A stretch of DNA of 64,000 nucleotides from Pseudomonas solani (GTDB lineage: Bacteria; Pseudomonadota; Gammaproteobacteria; Pseudomonadales; Pseudomonadaceae): assembly GCF_026072635.1 (NCBI RefSeq), contig NZ_AP023081.1:6382501-6446500 (forward strand). Direction: 5' to 3'. The position numbers and the translations under genes were made by a program. Below the pieces are notes generated by a model. That model saw only the letters and a list, made by a program, of their open reading frames with translations, ran no database searches and was not told the DNA's origin. Below, in pieces: positions 1-7,679 of this stretch (its first letter is position 1; each line of letters begins with the position of its first letter).

Positions 1-187
1 GCTCGGCGAAGCGTCGGTAGAAGCGCTGCTGCACACCCGTGGCGCCGGCCAGGAGCAGGTTGCCCCGGGCCTCGCCCGCTGCGTGGTAGCGGGTGGCGAC
101 CAGGGGGTAGCCGTCGCGTGCGGGCAGGCTGACTTTCTCCACGCGGATGCCCTGTTCGGGAAGGTGCTTGGTCATCGTCTCGTTCAT
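1..187 (-). CDS. alpha/beta hydrolase, N-terminal part only
   Basis: Reads leftward off the window edge, so only about 62 residues are visible. After a short lead comes a beta strand, a charged turn (ARDGYPL), a second strand and the stretch LLLAGATGVQQRFYRRFAE. The AGATG-V-x-x-RFYR-FA pattern is typical of the predicted alpha/beta hydrolase group COG4757 (serine aminopeptidase-like fold); the nucleophile serine would lie beyond the edge. In-frame ATGs at 202, 187 and 175 are all possible and none has a strong ribosome site; 187 is a compromise. It lies on the same strand as the crotonase gene upstream and could be co-transcribed with it. Substrate unknown. Confidence 0.7.
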   Translation of the reverse strand, partial: MNETMTKHLPEQGIRVEKVSLPARDGYPLVATRYHAAGEARGNLLLAGATGVQQRFYRRFAE

Positions 188-261
188 GTTCCAGCTATTC
201 ATCTATCCAGCTATCCAGGTCGGGCCGGCGCCCGGGTGGCCGCCGACCGTTTAACCATGCT

Positions 262-1058
262 TCAGCGGCCTTTGAAGACCGGTTCGCGCTTCTGCATCAT
301 CGCCATCACTCCTTCGCGCAAGTCTTCGCTGCGGATCAGGCCGAACAGCAGTTCGTTGAGCTGCGAGAGTGCCGCGTCAGCGCCTTCGTCCCGCGCCTGG
401 AAGGCGGACTGCAGCGTGGCGCGGATGGCCAGGGGCGCGGCCTTGGCGATGCGCTCGGCATATTCGATGGCCCGCGCCAGCGCCTGGCCCGGCTCGACCA
501 CCTCGGTGAGCAGGCGCATGCGCAGCGCCTCGGCGGCGTCGAAGGTTTCGCCGGTGAGCATGTAGCGCATGGCGTCGGTCCAGCCGGCGGCCTGGGTGAA
601 GCGCACGGTGGAGCCGCCGGACGGCGGGATGCCGCGCAGCACCTCCAGATGGGCGAAACGGGCGTCGCGGGCGGCGATGGCGATATCGGCGTTGAGCACC
701 AGCTCGATGCCCGCCGTCCAGCAGGTGCCTTCCACCGCGACCACCACCGGCTTGGTGCGGCGCGGCTTGGACACGCCCCAGGGGTCGATGCCCTCGCTGG
801 GGTACTGGAAGCCGCCGGAGGCGAGCTTGGGCGTCAGCTCCAGCAGGTCCAGGCCGGCGGTGAAGTGCTCGCCATGGGCGAAGAGCACGGCGCAGCGCAT
901 GGCCTCGTCACGCTCGTATTCGCCGATGGCGAGGGACAGGTCGGCAAGCATGGCGCTGTCGAAGGCATTGCGCTTGCCGGCCCGGTCCAGGCCGATCAGA
1001 AACAACTGGTCCCGCCGTTCCCGCGTGACGCGTCCCGCCCGCTGTTGGCTTCGCTCAT
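262..1058 (-). CDS. enoyl-CoA hydratase/isomerase (crotonase) family protein, frameshifted near its start
   Basis: Crotonase-fold protein expected to act on a CoA thioester in the cytoplasm. Seen: the oxyanion-hole region AHGEHFTAGLDL, the second active-site region EVLRGIPPSGGS and a C-terminal helical segment. It is a paralogue of the gene at 32435. The ATG at 1058 has a good ribosome site (CAGGAG, 8 bases upstream), but that frame stops after about 20 codons. The conserved frame, beginning GRVTRER as in the paralogue (GRVSREK), runs from about 1040 to 262. One extra C in the two CCC runs at 1034-1040 (plus strand) would join them. As written, the only in-frame start is a TTG at 1005, which would lose conserved N-terminal residues. 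Divergent from the TetR gene, which may control it. Substrate unknown. Confidence 0.8.
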
Positions 1059-1109
1059 GAATAGTCTCCTGGGTGTCGATGGCTGTCTGGCGAAGGCTTC
1101 GCCAGTTAC

Positions 1110-1153
1110 TTACCGTTTGTTCGGCCAGAAGAAACTAAACAAACATTCGGTAA
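1110..1153. promoter_or_regulatory. imperfect inverted repeat, candidate TetR operator
   Basis: Arms TTACCGTTTGTT (1110-1121) and AACATTCGGTAA (1142-1153) are inverted with two mismatches and a 20-base spacer. It sits between the divergent crotonase and TetR genes, where an autoregulating TetR protein would bind. Position and symmetry are seen; function is inferred. Confidence 0.4.
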
Positions 1154-1161
1154 CCGTCAAA

Positions 1162-1190
1162 TTGAGGTGGCGAGGCTTATGCCCTAGAAT
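1162..1190 (+). promoter_or_regulatory. sigma-70 type promoter for the TetR gene
   Basis: -35 TTGAGG (1162-1167), 17-base spacer, -10 TAGAAT (1185-1190). Transcription would start near 1197, about 25 bases before the GTG start of the TetR gene. Confidence 0.55.
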
Positions 1191-1222
1191 CAGCGGCCTT
1201 GATCGAGAGCAGGAAATCCACC

Positions 1223-1789
1223 GTGCGACCGCCAAAAATCTCCCGCGACGAACTCCTCCAGCACTGCGCCAACACCTTCAAGCGGCTGGGCTACCACGGC
1301 ACCACCATGGATGCGCTGGCGACGGCGTGCGGGCTGACCAAGGCCTCGTTCTACCACCACTACCCGAACAAGGAGTCGCTGCTGCGCGACGTGCTGGCCT
1401 GGACCCACGAGCGCATCGGCAAGGCGCTGTTCGCCATCGCCTTCGATGAAGAACTGGCGCCCCACGAGCGCCTGGCGAAGATCGGCCACAAGGCCGGCAA
1501 GCTGTTCCAGGACGATGCCATCGGCTGCCTGATGGCGGTGGTCGCGGTGGATGCGACCTACGGCAAGAGCGAGTTGATGGAGCCGATCCGCAGCTTCCTC
1601 GACGACTGGGCCGCCGCCTTCGCCAACCTCTATCGAGCGGACTTCGGCGAGGCGCAGGCCGGCGAGCTGGGCCGCCAACTGGTGGCCGATTACGAAGGCG
1701 CCATCCTCCTCGCGCGTATCTACAACGCCCCCGCCTATATCGACGCCGTCACCCGCCGCGCACTGCAACAGCTTCAGGCGCAGGGCTGA
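1223..1789 (+). CDS. TetR/AcrR family transcriptional regulator
   Basis: 188-residue one-component regulator. The N-terminal helix-turn-helix spans about residues 5-52 (SRDELLQHC, GYHGTTMDALATACGLTKAS, FYHHYPNKESLL). The C-terminal part is the variable ligand-binding helical bundle. I chose the GTG at 1223 because AGGAAA precedes it by about 8 bases and the upstream TTG (1199) lies at the predicted transcription start. Divergent from the crotonase gene, with an inverted repeat between them, so it most likely represses that gene and itself. Ligand unknown; an acyl-CoA is possible given the neighbour, but this is inference. Confidence 0.88.
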   Translation: MRPPKISRDELLQHCANTFKRLGYHGTTMDALATACGLTKASFYHHYPNKESLLRDVLAWTHERIGKALFAIAFDEELAPHERLAKIGHKAGKLFQDDAIGCLMAVVAVDATYGKSELMEPIRSFLDDWAAAFANLYRADFGEAQAGELGRQLVADYEGAILLARIYNAPAYIDAVTRRALQQLQAQG

Positions 1790-1799
1790 CCCGCACGCA

Positions 1800-2714
1800 T
1801 CAGAGCGTGGTCGCCCTGCCCTGGCGGTCCAGCTCGAACACCTTGGTGCCCATCAACCGCTCGCGCAGCCAGCGTTGCGCCTGGCCACGGCCATGGCGGC
1901 GCTGCCAGAGCAGGTCGACCCCCACCAGCCAATCGGTGTGTGGGTAGGCGGCGAGCTGCAGCTCCACCAGTTCGCCGGCGGCCAGCTCGCGCTGCACCAG
2001 TTGGCGCGGCAGGGTCGCCCAGCCGAGGCCGGCCCGCACCATCTCCACCAGCGCCATGTAGCTCTCCGCTTGCCACAGGCGCGTGGCGCGCAGGTATTCG
2101 CTGCTGGGCAGCTTGCTGGCGTGGGCGCTGAAGGCCAGCCGGCGATGGGTGTGCAGGTCGTCGAAGCTGACCTCCTCGCGCTGTGCCAGCGGGTGCCGGG
2201 GGTGGGTGACGTGGACCATGATCAGCTTGCCCAGTTGCTGGAATTCCAGCTCGCGCGGGTATTCCGGCTGGGAGAAGGCGATGCCCAGCTCCACCTCGCC
2301 GCGCTGCAGCATGCCGGCGACATCACCGTGGTGCGGGTGGCGGATGATCAGGTCGACATGGGGAAAGGCCTGCTCGAAGTCCCGCAGCACCGGCATCACC
2401 GTCGCGTAGGGCACCTCGATGGCCAGGGTCAGGCTGGGCTCGGTCTCCTCCGCCAGGCTGTCGGCATGCCCCTGCAAGGCCAGGCAACGCGCCAGCACCG
2501 CCTCGGCCTCCAGCTGCAGCTTGTGGCCACCGGCGGTGAGGGTGGGGATGCGCGTGGAGCGGTCGAACAGCTCTACGCCCAGGTCGGTCTCCAGGTTGGC
2601 GATGGCCGCGCTGACGGTGGACTGGGTGCGCCCCAGGCGCCGGGCAGCGGCGGAGAAGGAACCGGCCTGCACCACGGCGACGAACACCTGGAGCTGATCA
2701 AGGGAAAAACGCAT
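1800..2714 (-). CDS. LysR family transcriptional regulator
   Basis: 304-residue LysR-type regulator. The winged helix-turn-helix is at residues 1-60 (FSLDQLQVFVAVVQAGSFSA, AARRLGRTQSTVSAAIANLE), followed by a linker helix and a periplasmic-binding-like co-inducer domain. The ATG at 2714 fits the family start (MRFSLDQLQ); an ATG seven codons upstream is possible. It is transcribed away from the NCS2 permease gene (157-base gap), the usual arrangement for a LysR protein controlling its divergent neighbour, so it probably regulates the purine-catabolism genes downstream. The inducer is not visible. Confidence 0.88.
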   Translation of the reverse strand: MRFSLDQLQVFVAVVQAGSFSAAARRLGRTQSTVSAAIANLETDLGVELFDRSTRIPTLTAGGHKLQLEAEAVLARCLALQGHADSLAEETEPSLTLAIEVPYATVMPVLRDFEQAFPHVDLIIRHPHHGDVAGMLQRGEVELGIAFSQPEYPRELEFQQLGKLIMVHVTHPRHPLAQREEVSFDDLHTHRRLAFSAHASKLPSSEYLRATRLWQAESYMALVEMVRAGLGWATLPRQLVQRELAAGELVELQLAAYPHTDWLVGVDLLWQRRHGRGQAQRWLRERLMGTKVFELDRQGRATTL

Positions 2715-2871
2715 CGCCGTACCCACCGCAACCATCGGAATAAGCGATGGTTATTCATTTGTTCCATCGCCTTCAAGCCCCTGAAGATGCCCGCAAGCCA
2801 GCACTGCCTCCTCGAAACGCTGGGCAACCCGCCCCCAATAACAAAAACAGCTGCACCTTCAGGAGATACCC

Positions 2872-4203
2872 ATGAGCCCCACCCATCCGGTCGACCAGCG
2901 ACTCCCCCTCCGGCAACTTCTGACCTTCGGCCTGCAACACGTCCTGGTGCTGTACGCCGGTGCCGTGGCCGTGCCGCTCATCCTCGGCAGCGCCCTGGGC
3001 CTGAGCAACGCGCAGATCGTCCTGCTGATCAACGCCAACCTGCTCACCTCGGGCATCGCCACGCTGATCCAGACCCTGGGCTTCTGGAAGTTCGGTGCGC
3101 GCCTGCCGCTGGTGCAGGCCTGCTCGTTCATCGCCCTGGCACCGATGATCATGATCGGCAAGGAATACGGCCTGGCCCAGGTGTTCGGCGCGGTGATCGC
3201 CGCCGGGGTCATCACCATCGCCCTGGCACCGGTGTTCAGCCGCCTGCTGCGCTTCTTCCCGCCGGTGGTGATCGGCAGCCTGATCACCATCATCGGCATC
3301 TCGCTGATGCCCGCAGCGGCCATCTGGCTCGGCGGCGGCAACCCGGATGCCGCCGACTTCGGCGCGCCGGCCAACCTGCTGCTGGGGCTGGCCACGGCCG
3401 CCATCATCCTTGCGGTCTATGCGCGCTTCTCCGGCTTCATCGGCAACCTCAGCGTGCTCATCGGCCTGCTGCTGGGCAGCCTGCTGGCGGTGGCCTGCGG
3501 CATGACCGACTTCAGCCGCGTCGGCGAGGCGGCCTGGTTCGAACTCTCCGCCCCCATGGCCTTCGGCGTGCCGCAGTTCTCGCTGACACCGATCCTGATC
3601 ATGACCCTGGCGATGCTGGTGATCATGGCCGAGACCACCGGCAACTGCCTGGCCATCGGCCAACTCACCGGCCGCTCCGTGGATGCGCGCACCCTGGGCA
3701 ACGCCTTCCGCGCCGACGGCCTGTCCACGGTGATCGGCGGCCTGTTCAACAGCTTCCCCTACAACGCCTTCACCCAGAACACCGGGCTGATCGCCCTCTC
3801 CCAGGTGAAGAGCCGCTTCGTGGTGGCCGCCGCCGGCGGGATCATGATCCTCATGGGCCTGTTCCCCAAGCTCGGCGCCCTGATCGCCGCCGTGCCGACC
3901 CCCGTGCTCGGCGGCGGCGCCATCGTGATGTTCGGCATGACCACGGTGGCGGGCATCCAGGAGCTCTCGCGGGTGCGCTTCGAGGGCACGCGCAATGCAC
4001 TGGTGGTCGCCGTCTCGGTGAGCGTCGGCGTGCTGCCGATGTCCTTCCCCGCGCTCTTCGCCCATGCCCACGGCGCCCTGAAGCTGGTGCTGGAGAGCGG
4101 CATCTTCCTCGGCGCCATCACCGCCATCGTCCTCAACCTGCTGCTCAACGGCCGTGAGCCCGCCGAGCACACCGCGAGCGGCACCGCCGACCTCGCCGAC
4201 TGA
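2872..4203 (+). CDS. nucleobase:cation symporter-2 (NCS2) permease, probably xanthine/urate
   Basis: 443-residue inner-membrane permease with about 12-14 hydrophobic segments. It shows the NCS2/NAT landmarks: GLQHVLVLYAGAVAVPLI at the N terminus, AETTGNCLAIGQLTGR in the mid region and the QNTGL signature (PYNAFTQNTGLIALSQ). The signature normally ends in Thr; here a Ser occupies that place. The ATG at 2872 has AGGAG upstream. It heads a same-strand set with a guanine-deaminase-like gene and 5-hydroxyisourate hydrolase, which points to xanthine or uric acid as substrate rather than uracil. Substrate choice within NCS2 cannot be settled by reading. Confidence 0.87.
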   Translation: MSPTHPVDQRLPLRQLLTFGLQHVLVLYAGAVAVPLILGSALGLSNAQIVLLINANLLTSGIATLIQTLGFWKFGARLPLVQACSFIALAPMIMIGKEYGLAQVFGAVIAAGVITIALAPVFSRLLRFFPPVVIGSLITIIGISLMPAAAIWLGGGNPDAADFGAPANLLLGLATAAIILAVYARFSGFIGNLSVLIGLLLGSLLAVACGMTDFSRVGEAAWFELSAPMAFGVPQFSLTPILIMTLAMLVIMAETTGNCLAIGQLTGRSVDARTLGNAFRADGLSTVIGGLFNSFPYNAFTQNTGLIALSQVKSRFVVAAAGGIMILMGLFPKLGALIAAVPTPVLGGGAIVMFGMTTVAGIQELSRVRFEGTRNALVVAVSVSVGVLPMSFPALFAHAHGALKLVLESGIFLGAITAIVLNLLLNGREPAEHTASGTADLAD

Positions 4204-4247
4204 CCTTTCTCACGCGCCCTGCGCACCCACTGCCCAAGGAGTCACCC

Positions 4248-4753
4248 ATGACCTTCACCCACCTGGTACCCGCCGGGGTCAGCGACCTCGACCTGGAACT
4301 GCTGCGCGAATCCATCCGCCTCTCGCAGGCGTCGCGCCAGCGCGGCCGCCACCCCTTCGCCGCCCTGGTGGCGGACCGCGACGGCAAGGTGATCGCCAGC
4401 GCCGGCAACAACTCGATGCCGCCGGAAGGCGACCCGACCCAGCACGCCGAACTGGTGGCGGTGGCCAAGGCCGCACGCCTGCTGAGCCCCGAGGCCCTGG
4501 CCGAATGCACCCTCTACACCAGTGCCGAACCCTGCTGCATGTGCGCCGGCGCGGTGTACTGGACCGGTGTCGGCCGGGTGGTCTATGCGCTGTCCGAGCA
4601 CGCGCTGCTGGAGCTGACCGGCGCCCACCCGGAGAACCCCACCTTCTCCCTGCCCTGCCGCGAGGTGTTCGCCCGCGGCCAGCGCCAGGTGACGGTGCTG
4701 GGCCGATGCTGGAGCAGGAGGCGGCGGCGCCCCACGAAGGGTTCTGGACGTGA
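4248..4753 (+). CDS. nucleoside/guanine deaminase (CDA superfamily), 3-prime frameshift
   Basis: Cytidine-deaminase-fold zinc enzyme. Zinc site: HAELVAVAKA (His ligand, catalytic Glu) and PCCMC (two Cys ligands). In a cluster with a purine permease and uraH, guanine deamination to xanthine is the best guess (B. subtilis GuaD type). The frame from the ATG at 4248 runs correctly to QVTVLG and then leaves the family. Adding one C to the CC at 4703-4704 gives the expected end, GPMLEQEAAAPHEGFWT, with TGA at 4751-4753 overlapping the GTG of uraH. The corrected length is 168 residues, normal for the family. Without correction the frame would run on into an unrelated, non-homologous tail, so an assembly error is likely. 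Confidence 0.82.
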
Positions 4754-5106
4754 AGGGCATTTCCATCCATGTCGTCGACGTCGCCAGCGGCTGCGTCGCC
4801 GAAGGGCTGGCGCTGCAATTGGAGCGCCTCGACGGCGAACGCCGCGAGCTGATCCACGCCGGGCGCATCGGCGCGGACGGGCTGTTCGCCGGGCTCGCGG
4901 GCGAAGCCGGCCGCTGCGTGCCGGGGGTCTACGAGGTCCGCCTGCAGGTGGCGGACTTCTACCGCGCCCAAGGCATGGCGCTGCCCGAACCGGCCTTCCT
5001 CGACCTGCTGGTCTACCGCTTCGGCCTGGCCGACAGCGGGCAGCACTACCACCTGCCCTTCAAGCTCACCGCCTGGGGCGTCTCCTGCTTCCGCGGCGGC
5101 GCCTGA
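4750..5106 (+). CDS. uraH: 5-hydroxyisourate hydrolase
   Basis: 118-residue transthyretin-like protein that hydrolyses 5-hydroxyisourate to OHCU in the urate-to-allantoin route. Seen: the N-terminal ISIHVVDVASG (active-site His), the central DFYRAQG and the C-terminal HYHLPFKLTAWGVSCFRGG. The family usually ends in YRGS; here it reads FRGGA, a mild variation. The GTG start at 4750 overlaps the stop of the preceding deaminase, so the two are translationally coupled. It completes a guanine to xanthine to urate breakdown theme with the permease and deaminase. Confidence 0.9.
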   Translation: MKGISIHVVDVASGCVAEGLALQLERLDGERRELIHAGRIGADGLFAGLAGEAGRCVPGVYEVRLQVADFYRAQGMALPEPAFLDLLVYRFGLADSGQHYHLPFKLTAWGVSCFRGGA

Positions 5107-5119
5107 GCCTGCCAGCGCC

Positions 5120-5164
5120 GGCATTTCCGTGCGTGCGACCCTGCGCTGCAGGTACGGAAATGCC
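5120..5164. other. 11-bp perfect inverted repeat downstream of uraH
   Basis: GGCATTTCCGT (5120-5130) and ACGGAAATGCC (5154-5164) with a 23-base loop. There is no T-run, so it is not a standard terminator. It sits in the 240-base gap before the MFS gene and could be an operator or a hairpin marking the end of the purine transcript. Confidence 0.4.
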
Positions 5165-5346
5165 CGCCATCGCCCCAGTCATACCGGCGCGGCAGGAACC
5201 AGGCAGGCGCGCGCCAGTGTCGCTGTCGGCTGGTTACGGGTCGCATCCGGGGGCAAGGTCGCGGACAGGCTCGGTAGGTTGCCGGCAGGGGGACGCCAAG
5301 GCCCAGGCCAGACGCGTCCGTGACCACCAGAGGGCTCGGAGCGACC

Positions 5347-6663
5347 ATGACCATCCAGGCTATTTCCCATACCACCTCGTCCGTCGATCCGGCGACCTTG
5401 CGCAAGGTCATCGCCGCCTCGGCCATCGGCAACTTCGTCGAGTGGTTCGACTTTGCCGTGTACGGCTTCCTCGCGGTGACCATCGCCGGCCTGTTCTTTC
5501 CGCCGGGCAACGCCTCCCTCGCGCTGCTGCAAACCTTCGCCGTGTTTGCCGTGTCGTTCGCCCTGCGCCCGCTGGGCGGGATCGTCTTCGGCATCCTCGG
5601 GGACAAGGTCGGGCGCAAGCGCATCCTGGCCATCACTGTATTGCTGATGGCCGCGGCCACCACCCTGATCGGCCTGCTGCCGACCTATGGGTCCATCGGC
5701 CTGCTCGCCCCGCTGCTGCTGGCCCTGGCCCGCTGCATCCAGGGCTTTTCCGCCGGCGGGGAGTATGCCGGCGCCTGCGCGTTCGTCATGGAGCATGCGC
5801 CCACCGAGCGGAAAGCCCGGTACGGCAGCTTCGTCCCGGTGTCGACCTTCATGGCCTTTGCCGCCGCCGCAGGCATCGTGTTCGGCATGGGGTTGCTCCT
5901 GTCCGAGGCCCAGATGCAGGGCTGGGGCTGGCGTGTGCCCTTCCTGGTCGCCGCCCCCCTGGGCCTGATTGGCCTGTACATGCGCCTGCATCTGGACGAG
6001 TCACCGGCGTTCCGTGCTCTGGCGGCGGCCCCGCAGGCCGCTCACTCGCCGCTGAAGGAAACCCTGCTGGAGCATGGCCGCACGATCTTCTGCCTCTCGG
6101 CCTTCATTTCCGCCACCGCGCTGTCGTTCTATACCTTCACCACCTACCTCACCACCTACATGCAGGTGGTCGGCGGTGCCTCGCGGCCGACCGCCCTGCT
6201 CGCCAGCCTGGTGGCCCTGCTGTTCGCCGCCTTGCTGTGCCCGCTGGTGGGGCGCTATTCGGACCGGGTCGGGCGTCGGCGCACCATCTTCACGGGGTGC
6301 GCCTGCCTGATCGTCGCGGTCTACCCGGCCTTCATGCTGGCAGGTTCGGGCGGCCTGCTCGCCGCAGCGCTGGGGGCGATGCTGCTGGCGGTGGGTGCAG
6401 TGGTCTGTGGCGTGGTGACGGCGGTGCTGTTGTCCGAGCAGTTCCCGACCCAGGTGCGCTACACCGCCTCGGCATTCACCTACAACCTGGCCTATACGGT
6501 CTTCGGGGGCACCGCACCGCTGGTGGCGACCTGGCTGATCGGGCAGACCGGCAATCCCATGTCGCCCGCTTTCTACCTGATCGCCATCGCCCTGCTGGCC
6601 CTGGCTGGCGGCATGGCGCTGCCGGAGTCTTGCAAACGGTCCCTGGATTACCAGCCGGAATGA
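5347..6663 (+). CDS. MFS transporter, metabolite:proton symporter (MHS) family
   Basis: 438-residue inner-membrane protein with 12 predicted segments. Family marks: GNFVEWFDFAVYGFLA in the first segment and the loop GDKVGRKRI between segments 2 and 3, both typical of MHS members such as ProP, KgtP and ShiA. A second loop, GRYSDRVGRRR, follows segment 8. The ATG at 5347 has GGAG upstream; a GTG nine codons earlier is less likely. It starts 240 bases after uraH, so it may be a separate transcript. The substrate is probably a small carboxylate or betaine-like compound; reading alone does not decide. Confidence 0.85.
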   Translation: MTIQAISHTTSSVDPATLRKVIAASAIGNFVEWFDFAVYGFLAVTIAGLFFPPGNASLALLQTFAVFAVSFALRPLGGIVFGILGDKVGRKRILAITVLLMAAATTLIGLLPTYGSIGLLAPLLLALARCIQGFSAGGEYAGACAFVMEHAPTERKARYGSFVPVSTFMAFAAAAGIVFGMGLLLSEAQMQGWGWRVPFLVAAPLGLIGLYMRLHLDESPAFRALAAAPQAAHSPLKETLLEHGRTIFCLSAFISATALSFYTFTTYLTTYMQVVGGASRPTALLASLVALLFAALLCPLVGRYSDRVGRRRTIFTGCACLIVAVYPAFMLAGSGGLLAAALGAMLLAVGAVVCGVVTAVLLSEQFPTQVRYTASAFTYNLAYTVFGGTAPLVATWLIGQTGNPMSPAFYLIAIALLALAGGMALPESCKRSLDYQPE

Positions 6664-6879
6664 CAGCCGCCGCCCCGGCAAAGACGCCCTGTCGCTGACC
6701 GGCGGCGGAACATCCCGCCCGCCTGGGGACTCGAACGTCCAGATGCCCCAGGCTAGCGGATTATTCGAACGCCGGACTTGCCGCAGCGGCAAAAATTACG
6801 CAGAGTGTAAATAGATTATGAAAACAATAGCGTCAGCGGTGAGCCTGCCGACCGACGCCCTGCCCTGCGAGTGCCCGCC

Positions 6880-7515
6880 ATGGACCTCTACACCTATTAC
6901 CGCTCCACCTCGTCCTATCGCGTACGCATCGCGCTTGCGCTGAAGGGCCTGGAGGTCCAGCACCTGCCGGTCAACCTGATCCGCGACGGCGGCGAACACC
7001 GCCAGCCCGAGTACCGCGCGATCAACCCCCAGGGCCGCGTTCCCGCCCTGCGCACCGACTCCGGCGAGGTGCTGATCCAGTCCCCCGCCATCATCGAATA
7101 CCTCGAAGAGACCCACCCGCGACCGGCCCTGCTGCCCGGCGATGCGCTGCAGCGCGCACGCCAGCGCCAGGTCGCCGCGCTGATCGGCTGCGACATCCAC
7201 CCGCTGCACAACGTCGCCGTGCTCAACCGCCTGCGCCAGCTGGGCACCGACGAGGATGGCGTGAACGCCTGGATCGGCCACTGGATCAGCGAAGGCCTGG
7301 CCGCCGTCGAAGCGCTGATCGGCGACGACGGTTTCTGCTTCGGCACCGAGCCGGGGCTGGCGGACGTCTACCTGCTGCCCCAGCTCTACGCCGCCCGACG
7401 CTTTGCCGTAGACCTGGCGCCCTACCCGCGTATCCTCAGGGTTGAGCGCCTGGCCCTGGAACACCCGGCCTTCCGCAAGGCCCACCCGGACGCCCAGGCC
7501 GACAAGCCGGCCTGA
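6880..7515 (+). CDS. maiA: maleylacetoacetate isomerase (zeta-class GST)
   Basis: 211-residue glutathione-dependent enzyme converting 4-maleylacetoacetate to 4-fumarylacetoacetate in tyrosine breakdown. The zeta-class signature [15 protein letters not shown] is present near the N terminus (glutathione site), followed by [20 protein letters not shown] and a C-terminal helical domain with [17 protein letters not shown] chose the ATG at 6880; a GTG three codons earlier is possible. It lies directly before hpd and about 3 kb from hmgA-fahA, so the pathway genes are clustered but split. The 216 bases before it contain only an 8-bp GC-rich dyad (6668/6702). Confidence 0.88.
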   Translation: MDLYTYYRSTSSYRVRIALALKGLEVQHLPVNLIRDGGEHRQPEYRAINPQGRVPALRTDSGEVLIQSPAIIEYLEETHPRPALLPGDALQRARQRQVAALIGCDIHPLHNVAVLNRLRQLGTDEDGVNAWIGHWISEGLAAVEALIGDDGFCFGTEPGLADVYLLPQLYAARRFAVDLAPYPRILRVERLALEHPAFRKAHPDAQADKPA

Positions 7516-7524
7516 GGAGCACAC

Positions 7525-7614
7525 ATGCAGACCCTCGGTTTCAAAGTGACCATCGGCGATTTCCTCGCCCGCAGCGTGCGCGGCGTTCCCTGCGCGCCAC
7601 CGCCCCTTGCCTGA
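7525..7614 (+). CDS. 29-codon ORF between maiA and hpd, possible leader peptide
   Basis: Starts 10 bases after the maiA stop with GAGGAG 5 bases before the ATG. It encodes [13 protein letters not shown], then [16 protein letters not shown]. The stop codon is inside the left arm of a 10-bp hairpin (7609-7648) located 32 bases before hpd. The good ribosome site and hairpin suggest a translated leader, but it lacks a run of Tyr or Phe codons as in classic attenuators. I do not recognise the peptide. Confidence 0.45.
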   Translation: MQTLGFKVTIGDFLARSVRGVPCAPPPLA

Positions 7615-7648
7615 ATCGACGCCACACCGACTTTCATCCGATTCAGGC
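7609..7648 (+). promoter_or_regulatory. 10-bp hairpin in the hpd leader
   Basis: GCCTGAATCG (7609-7618) pairs perfectly with CGATTCAGGC (7639-7648) around a 20-base loop. There is no T-run. The left arm overlaps the stop of the 29-codon ORF and the right arm ends 32 bases before the hpd ATG, so ribosome passage could affect folding. Confidence 0.45.
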
Positions 7649-7679
7649 GCCGCCGCGCGCCACTGCAAGGAGCCAGAAC

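Noticed and set aside
1875..4157. 760-codon open frame on the plus strand over the LysR and permease genes
   Set aside because: High-GC shadow: rich in Arg, Pro, Gly and His, without recognisable domains, antisense or out of frame to two clear genes.
6808..6827. TyrR/PhhR box before maiA
   Set aside because: TGTAAA is present but the second half (ATGAAA) matches TTTACA at only three of six positions.
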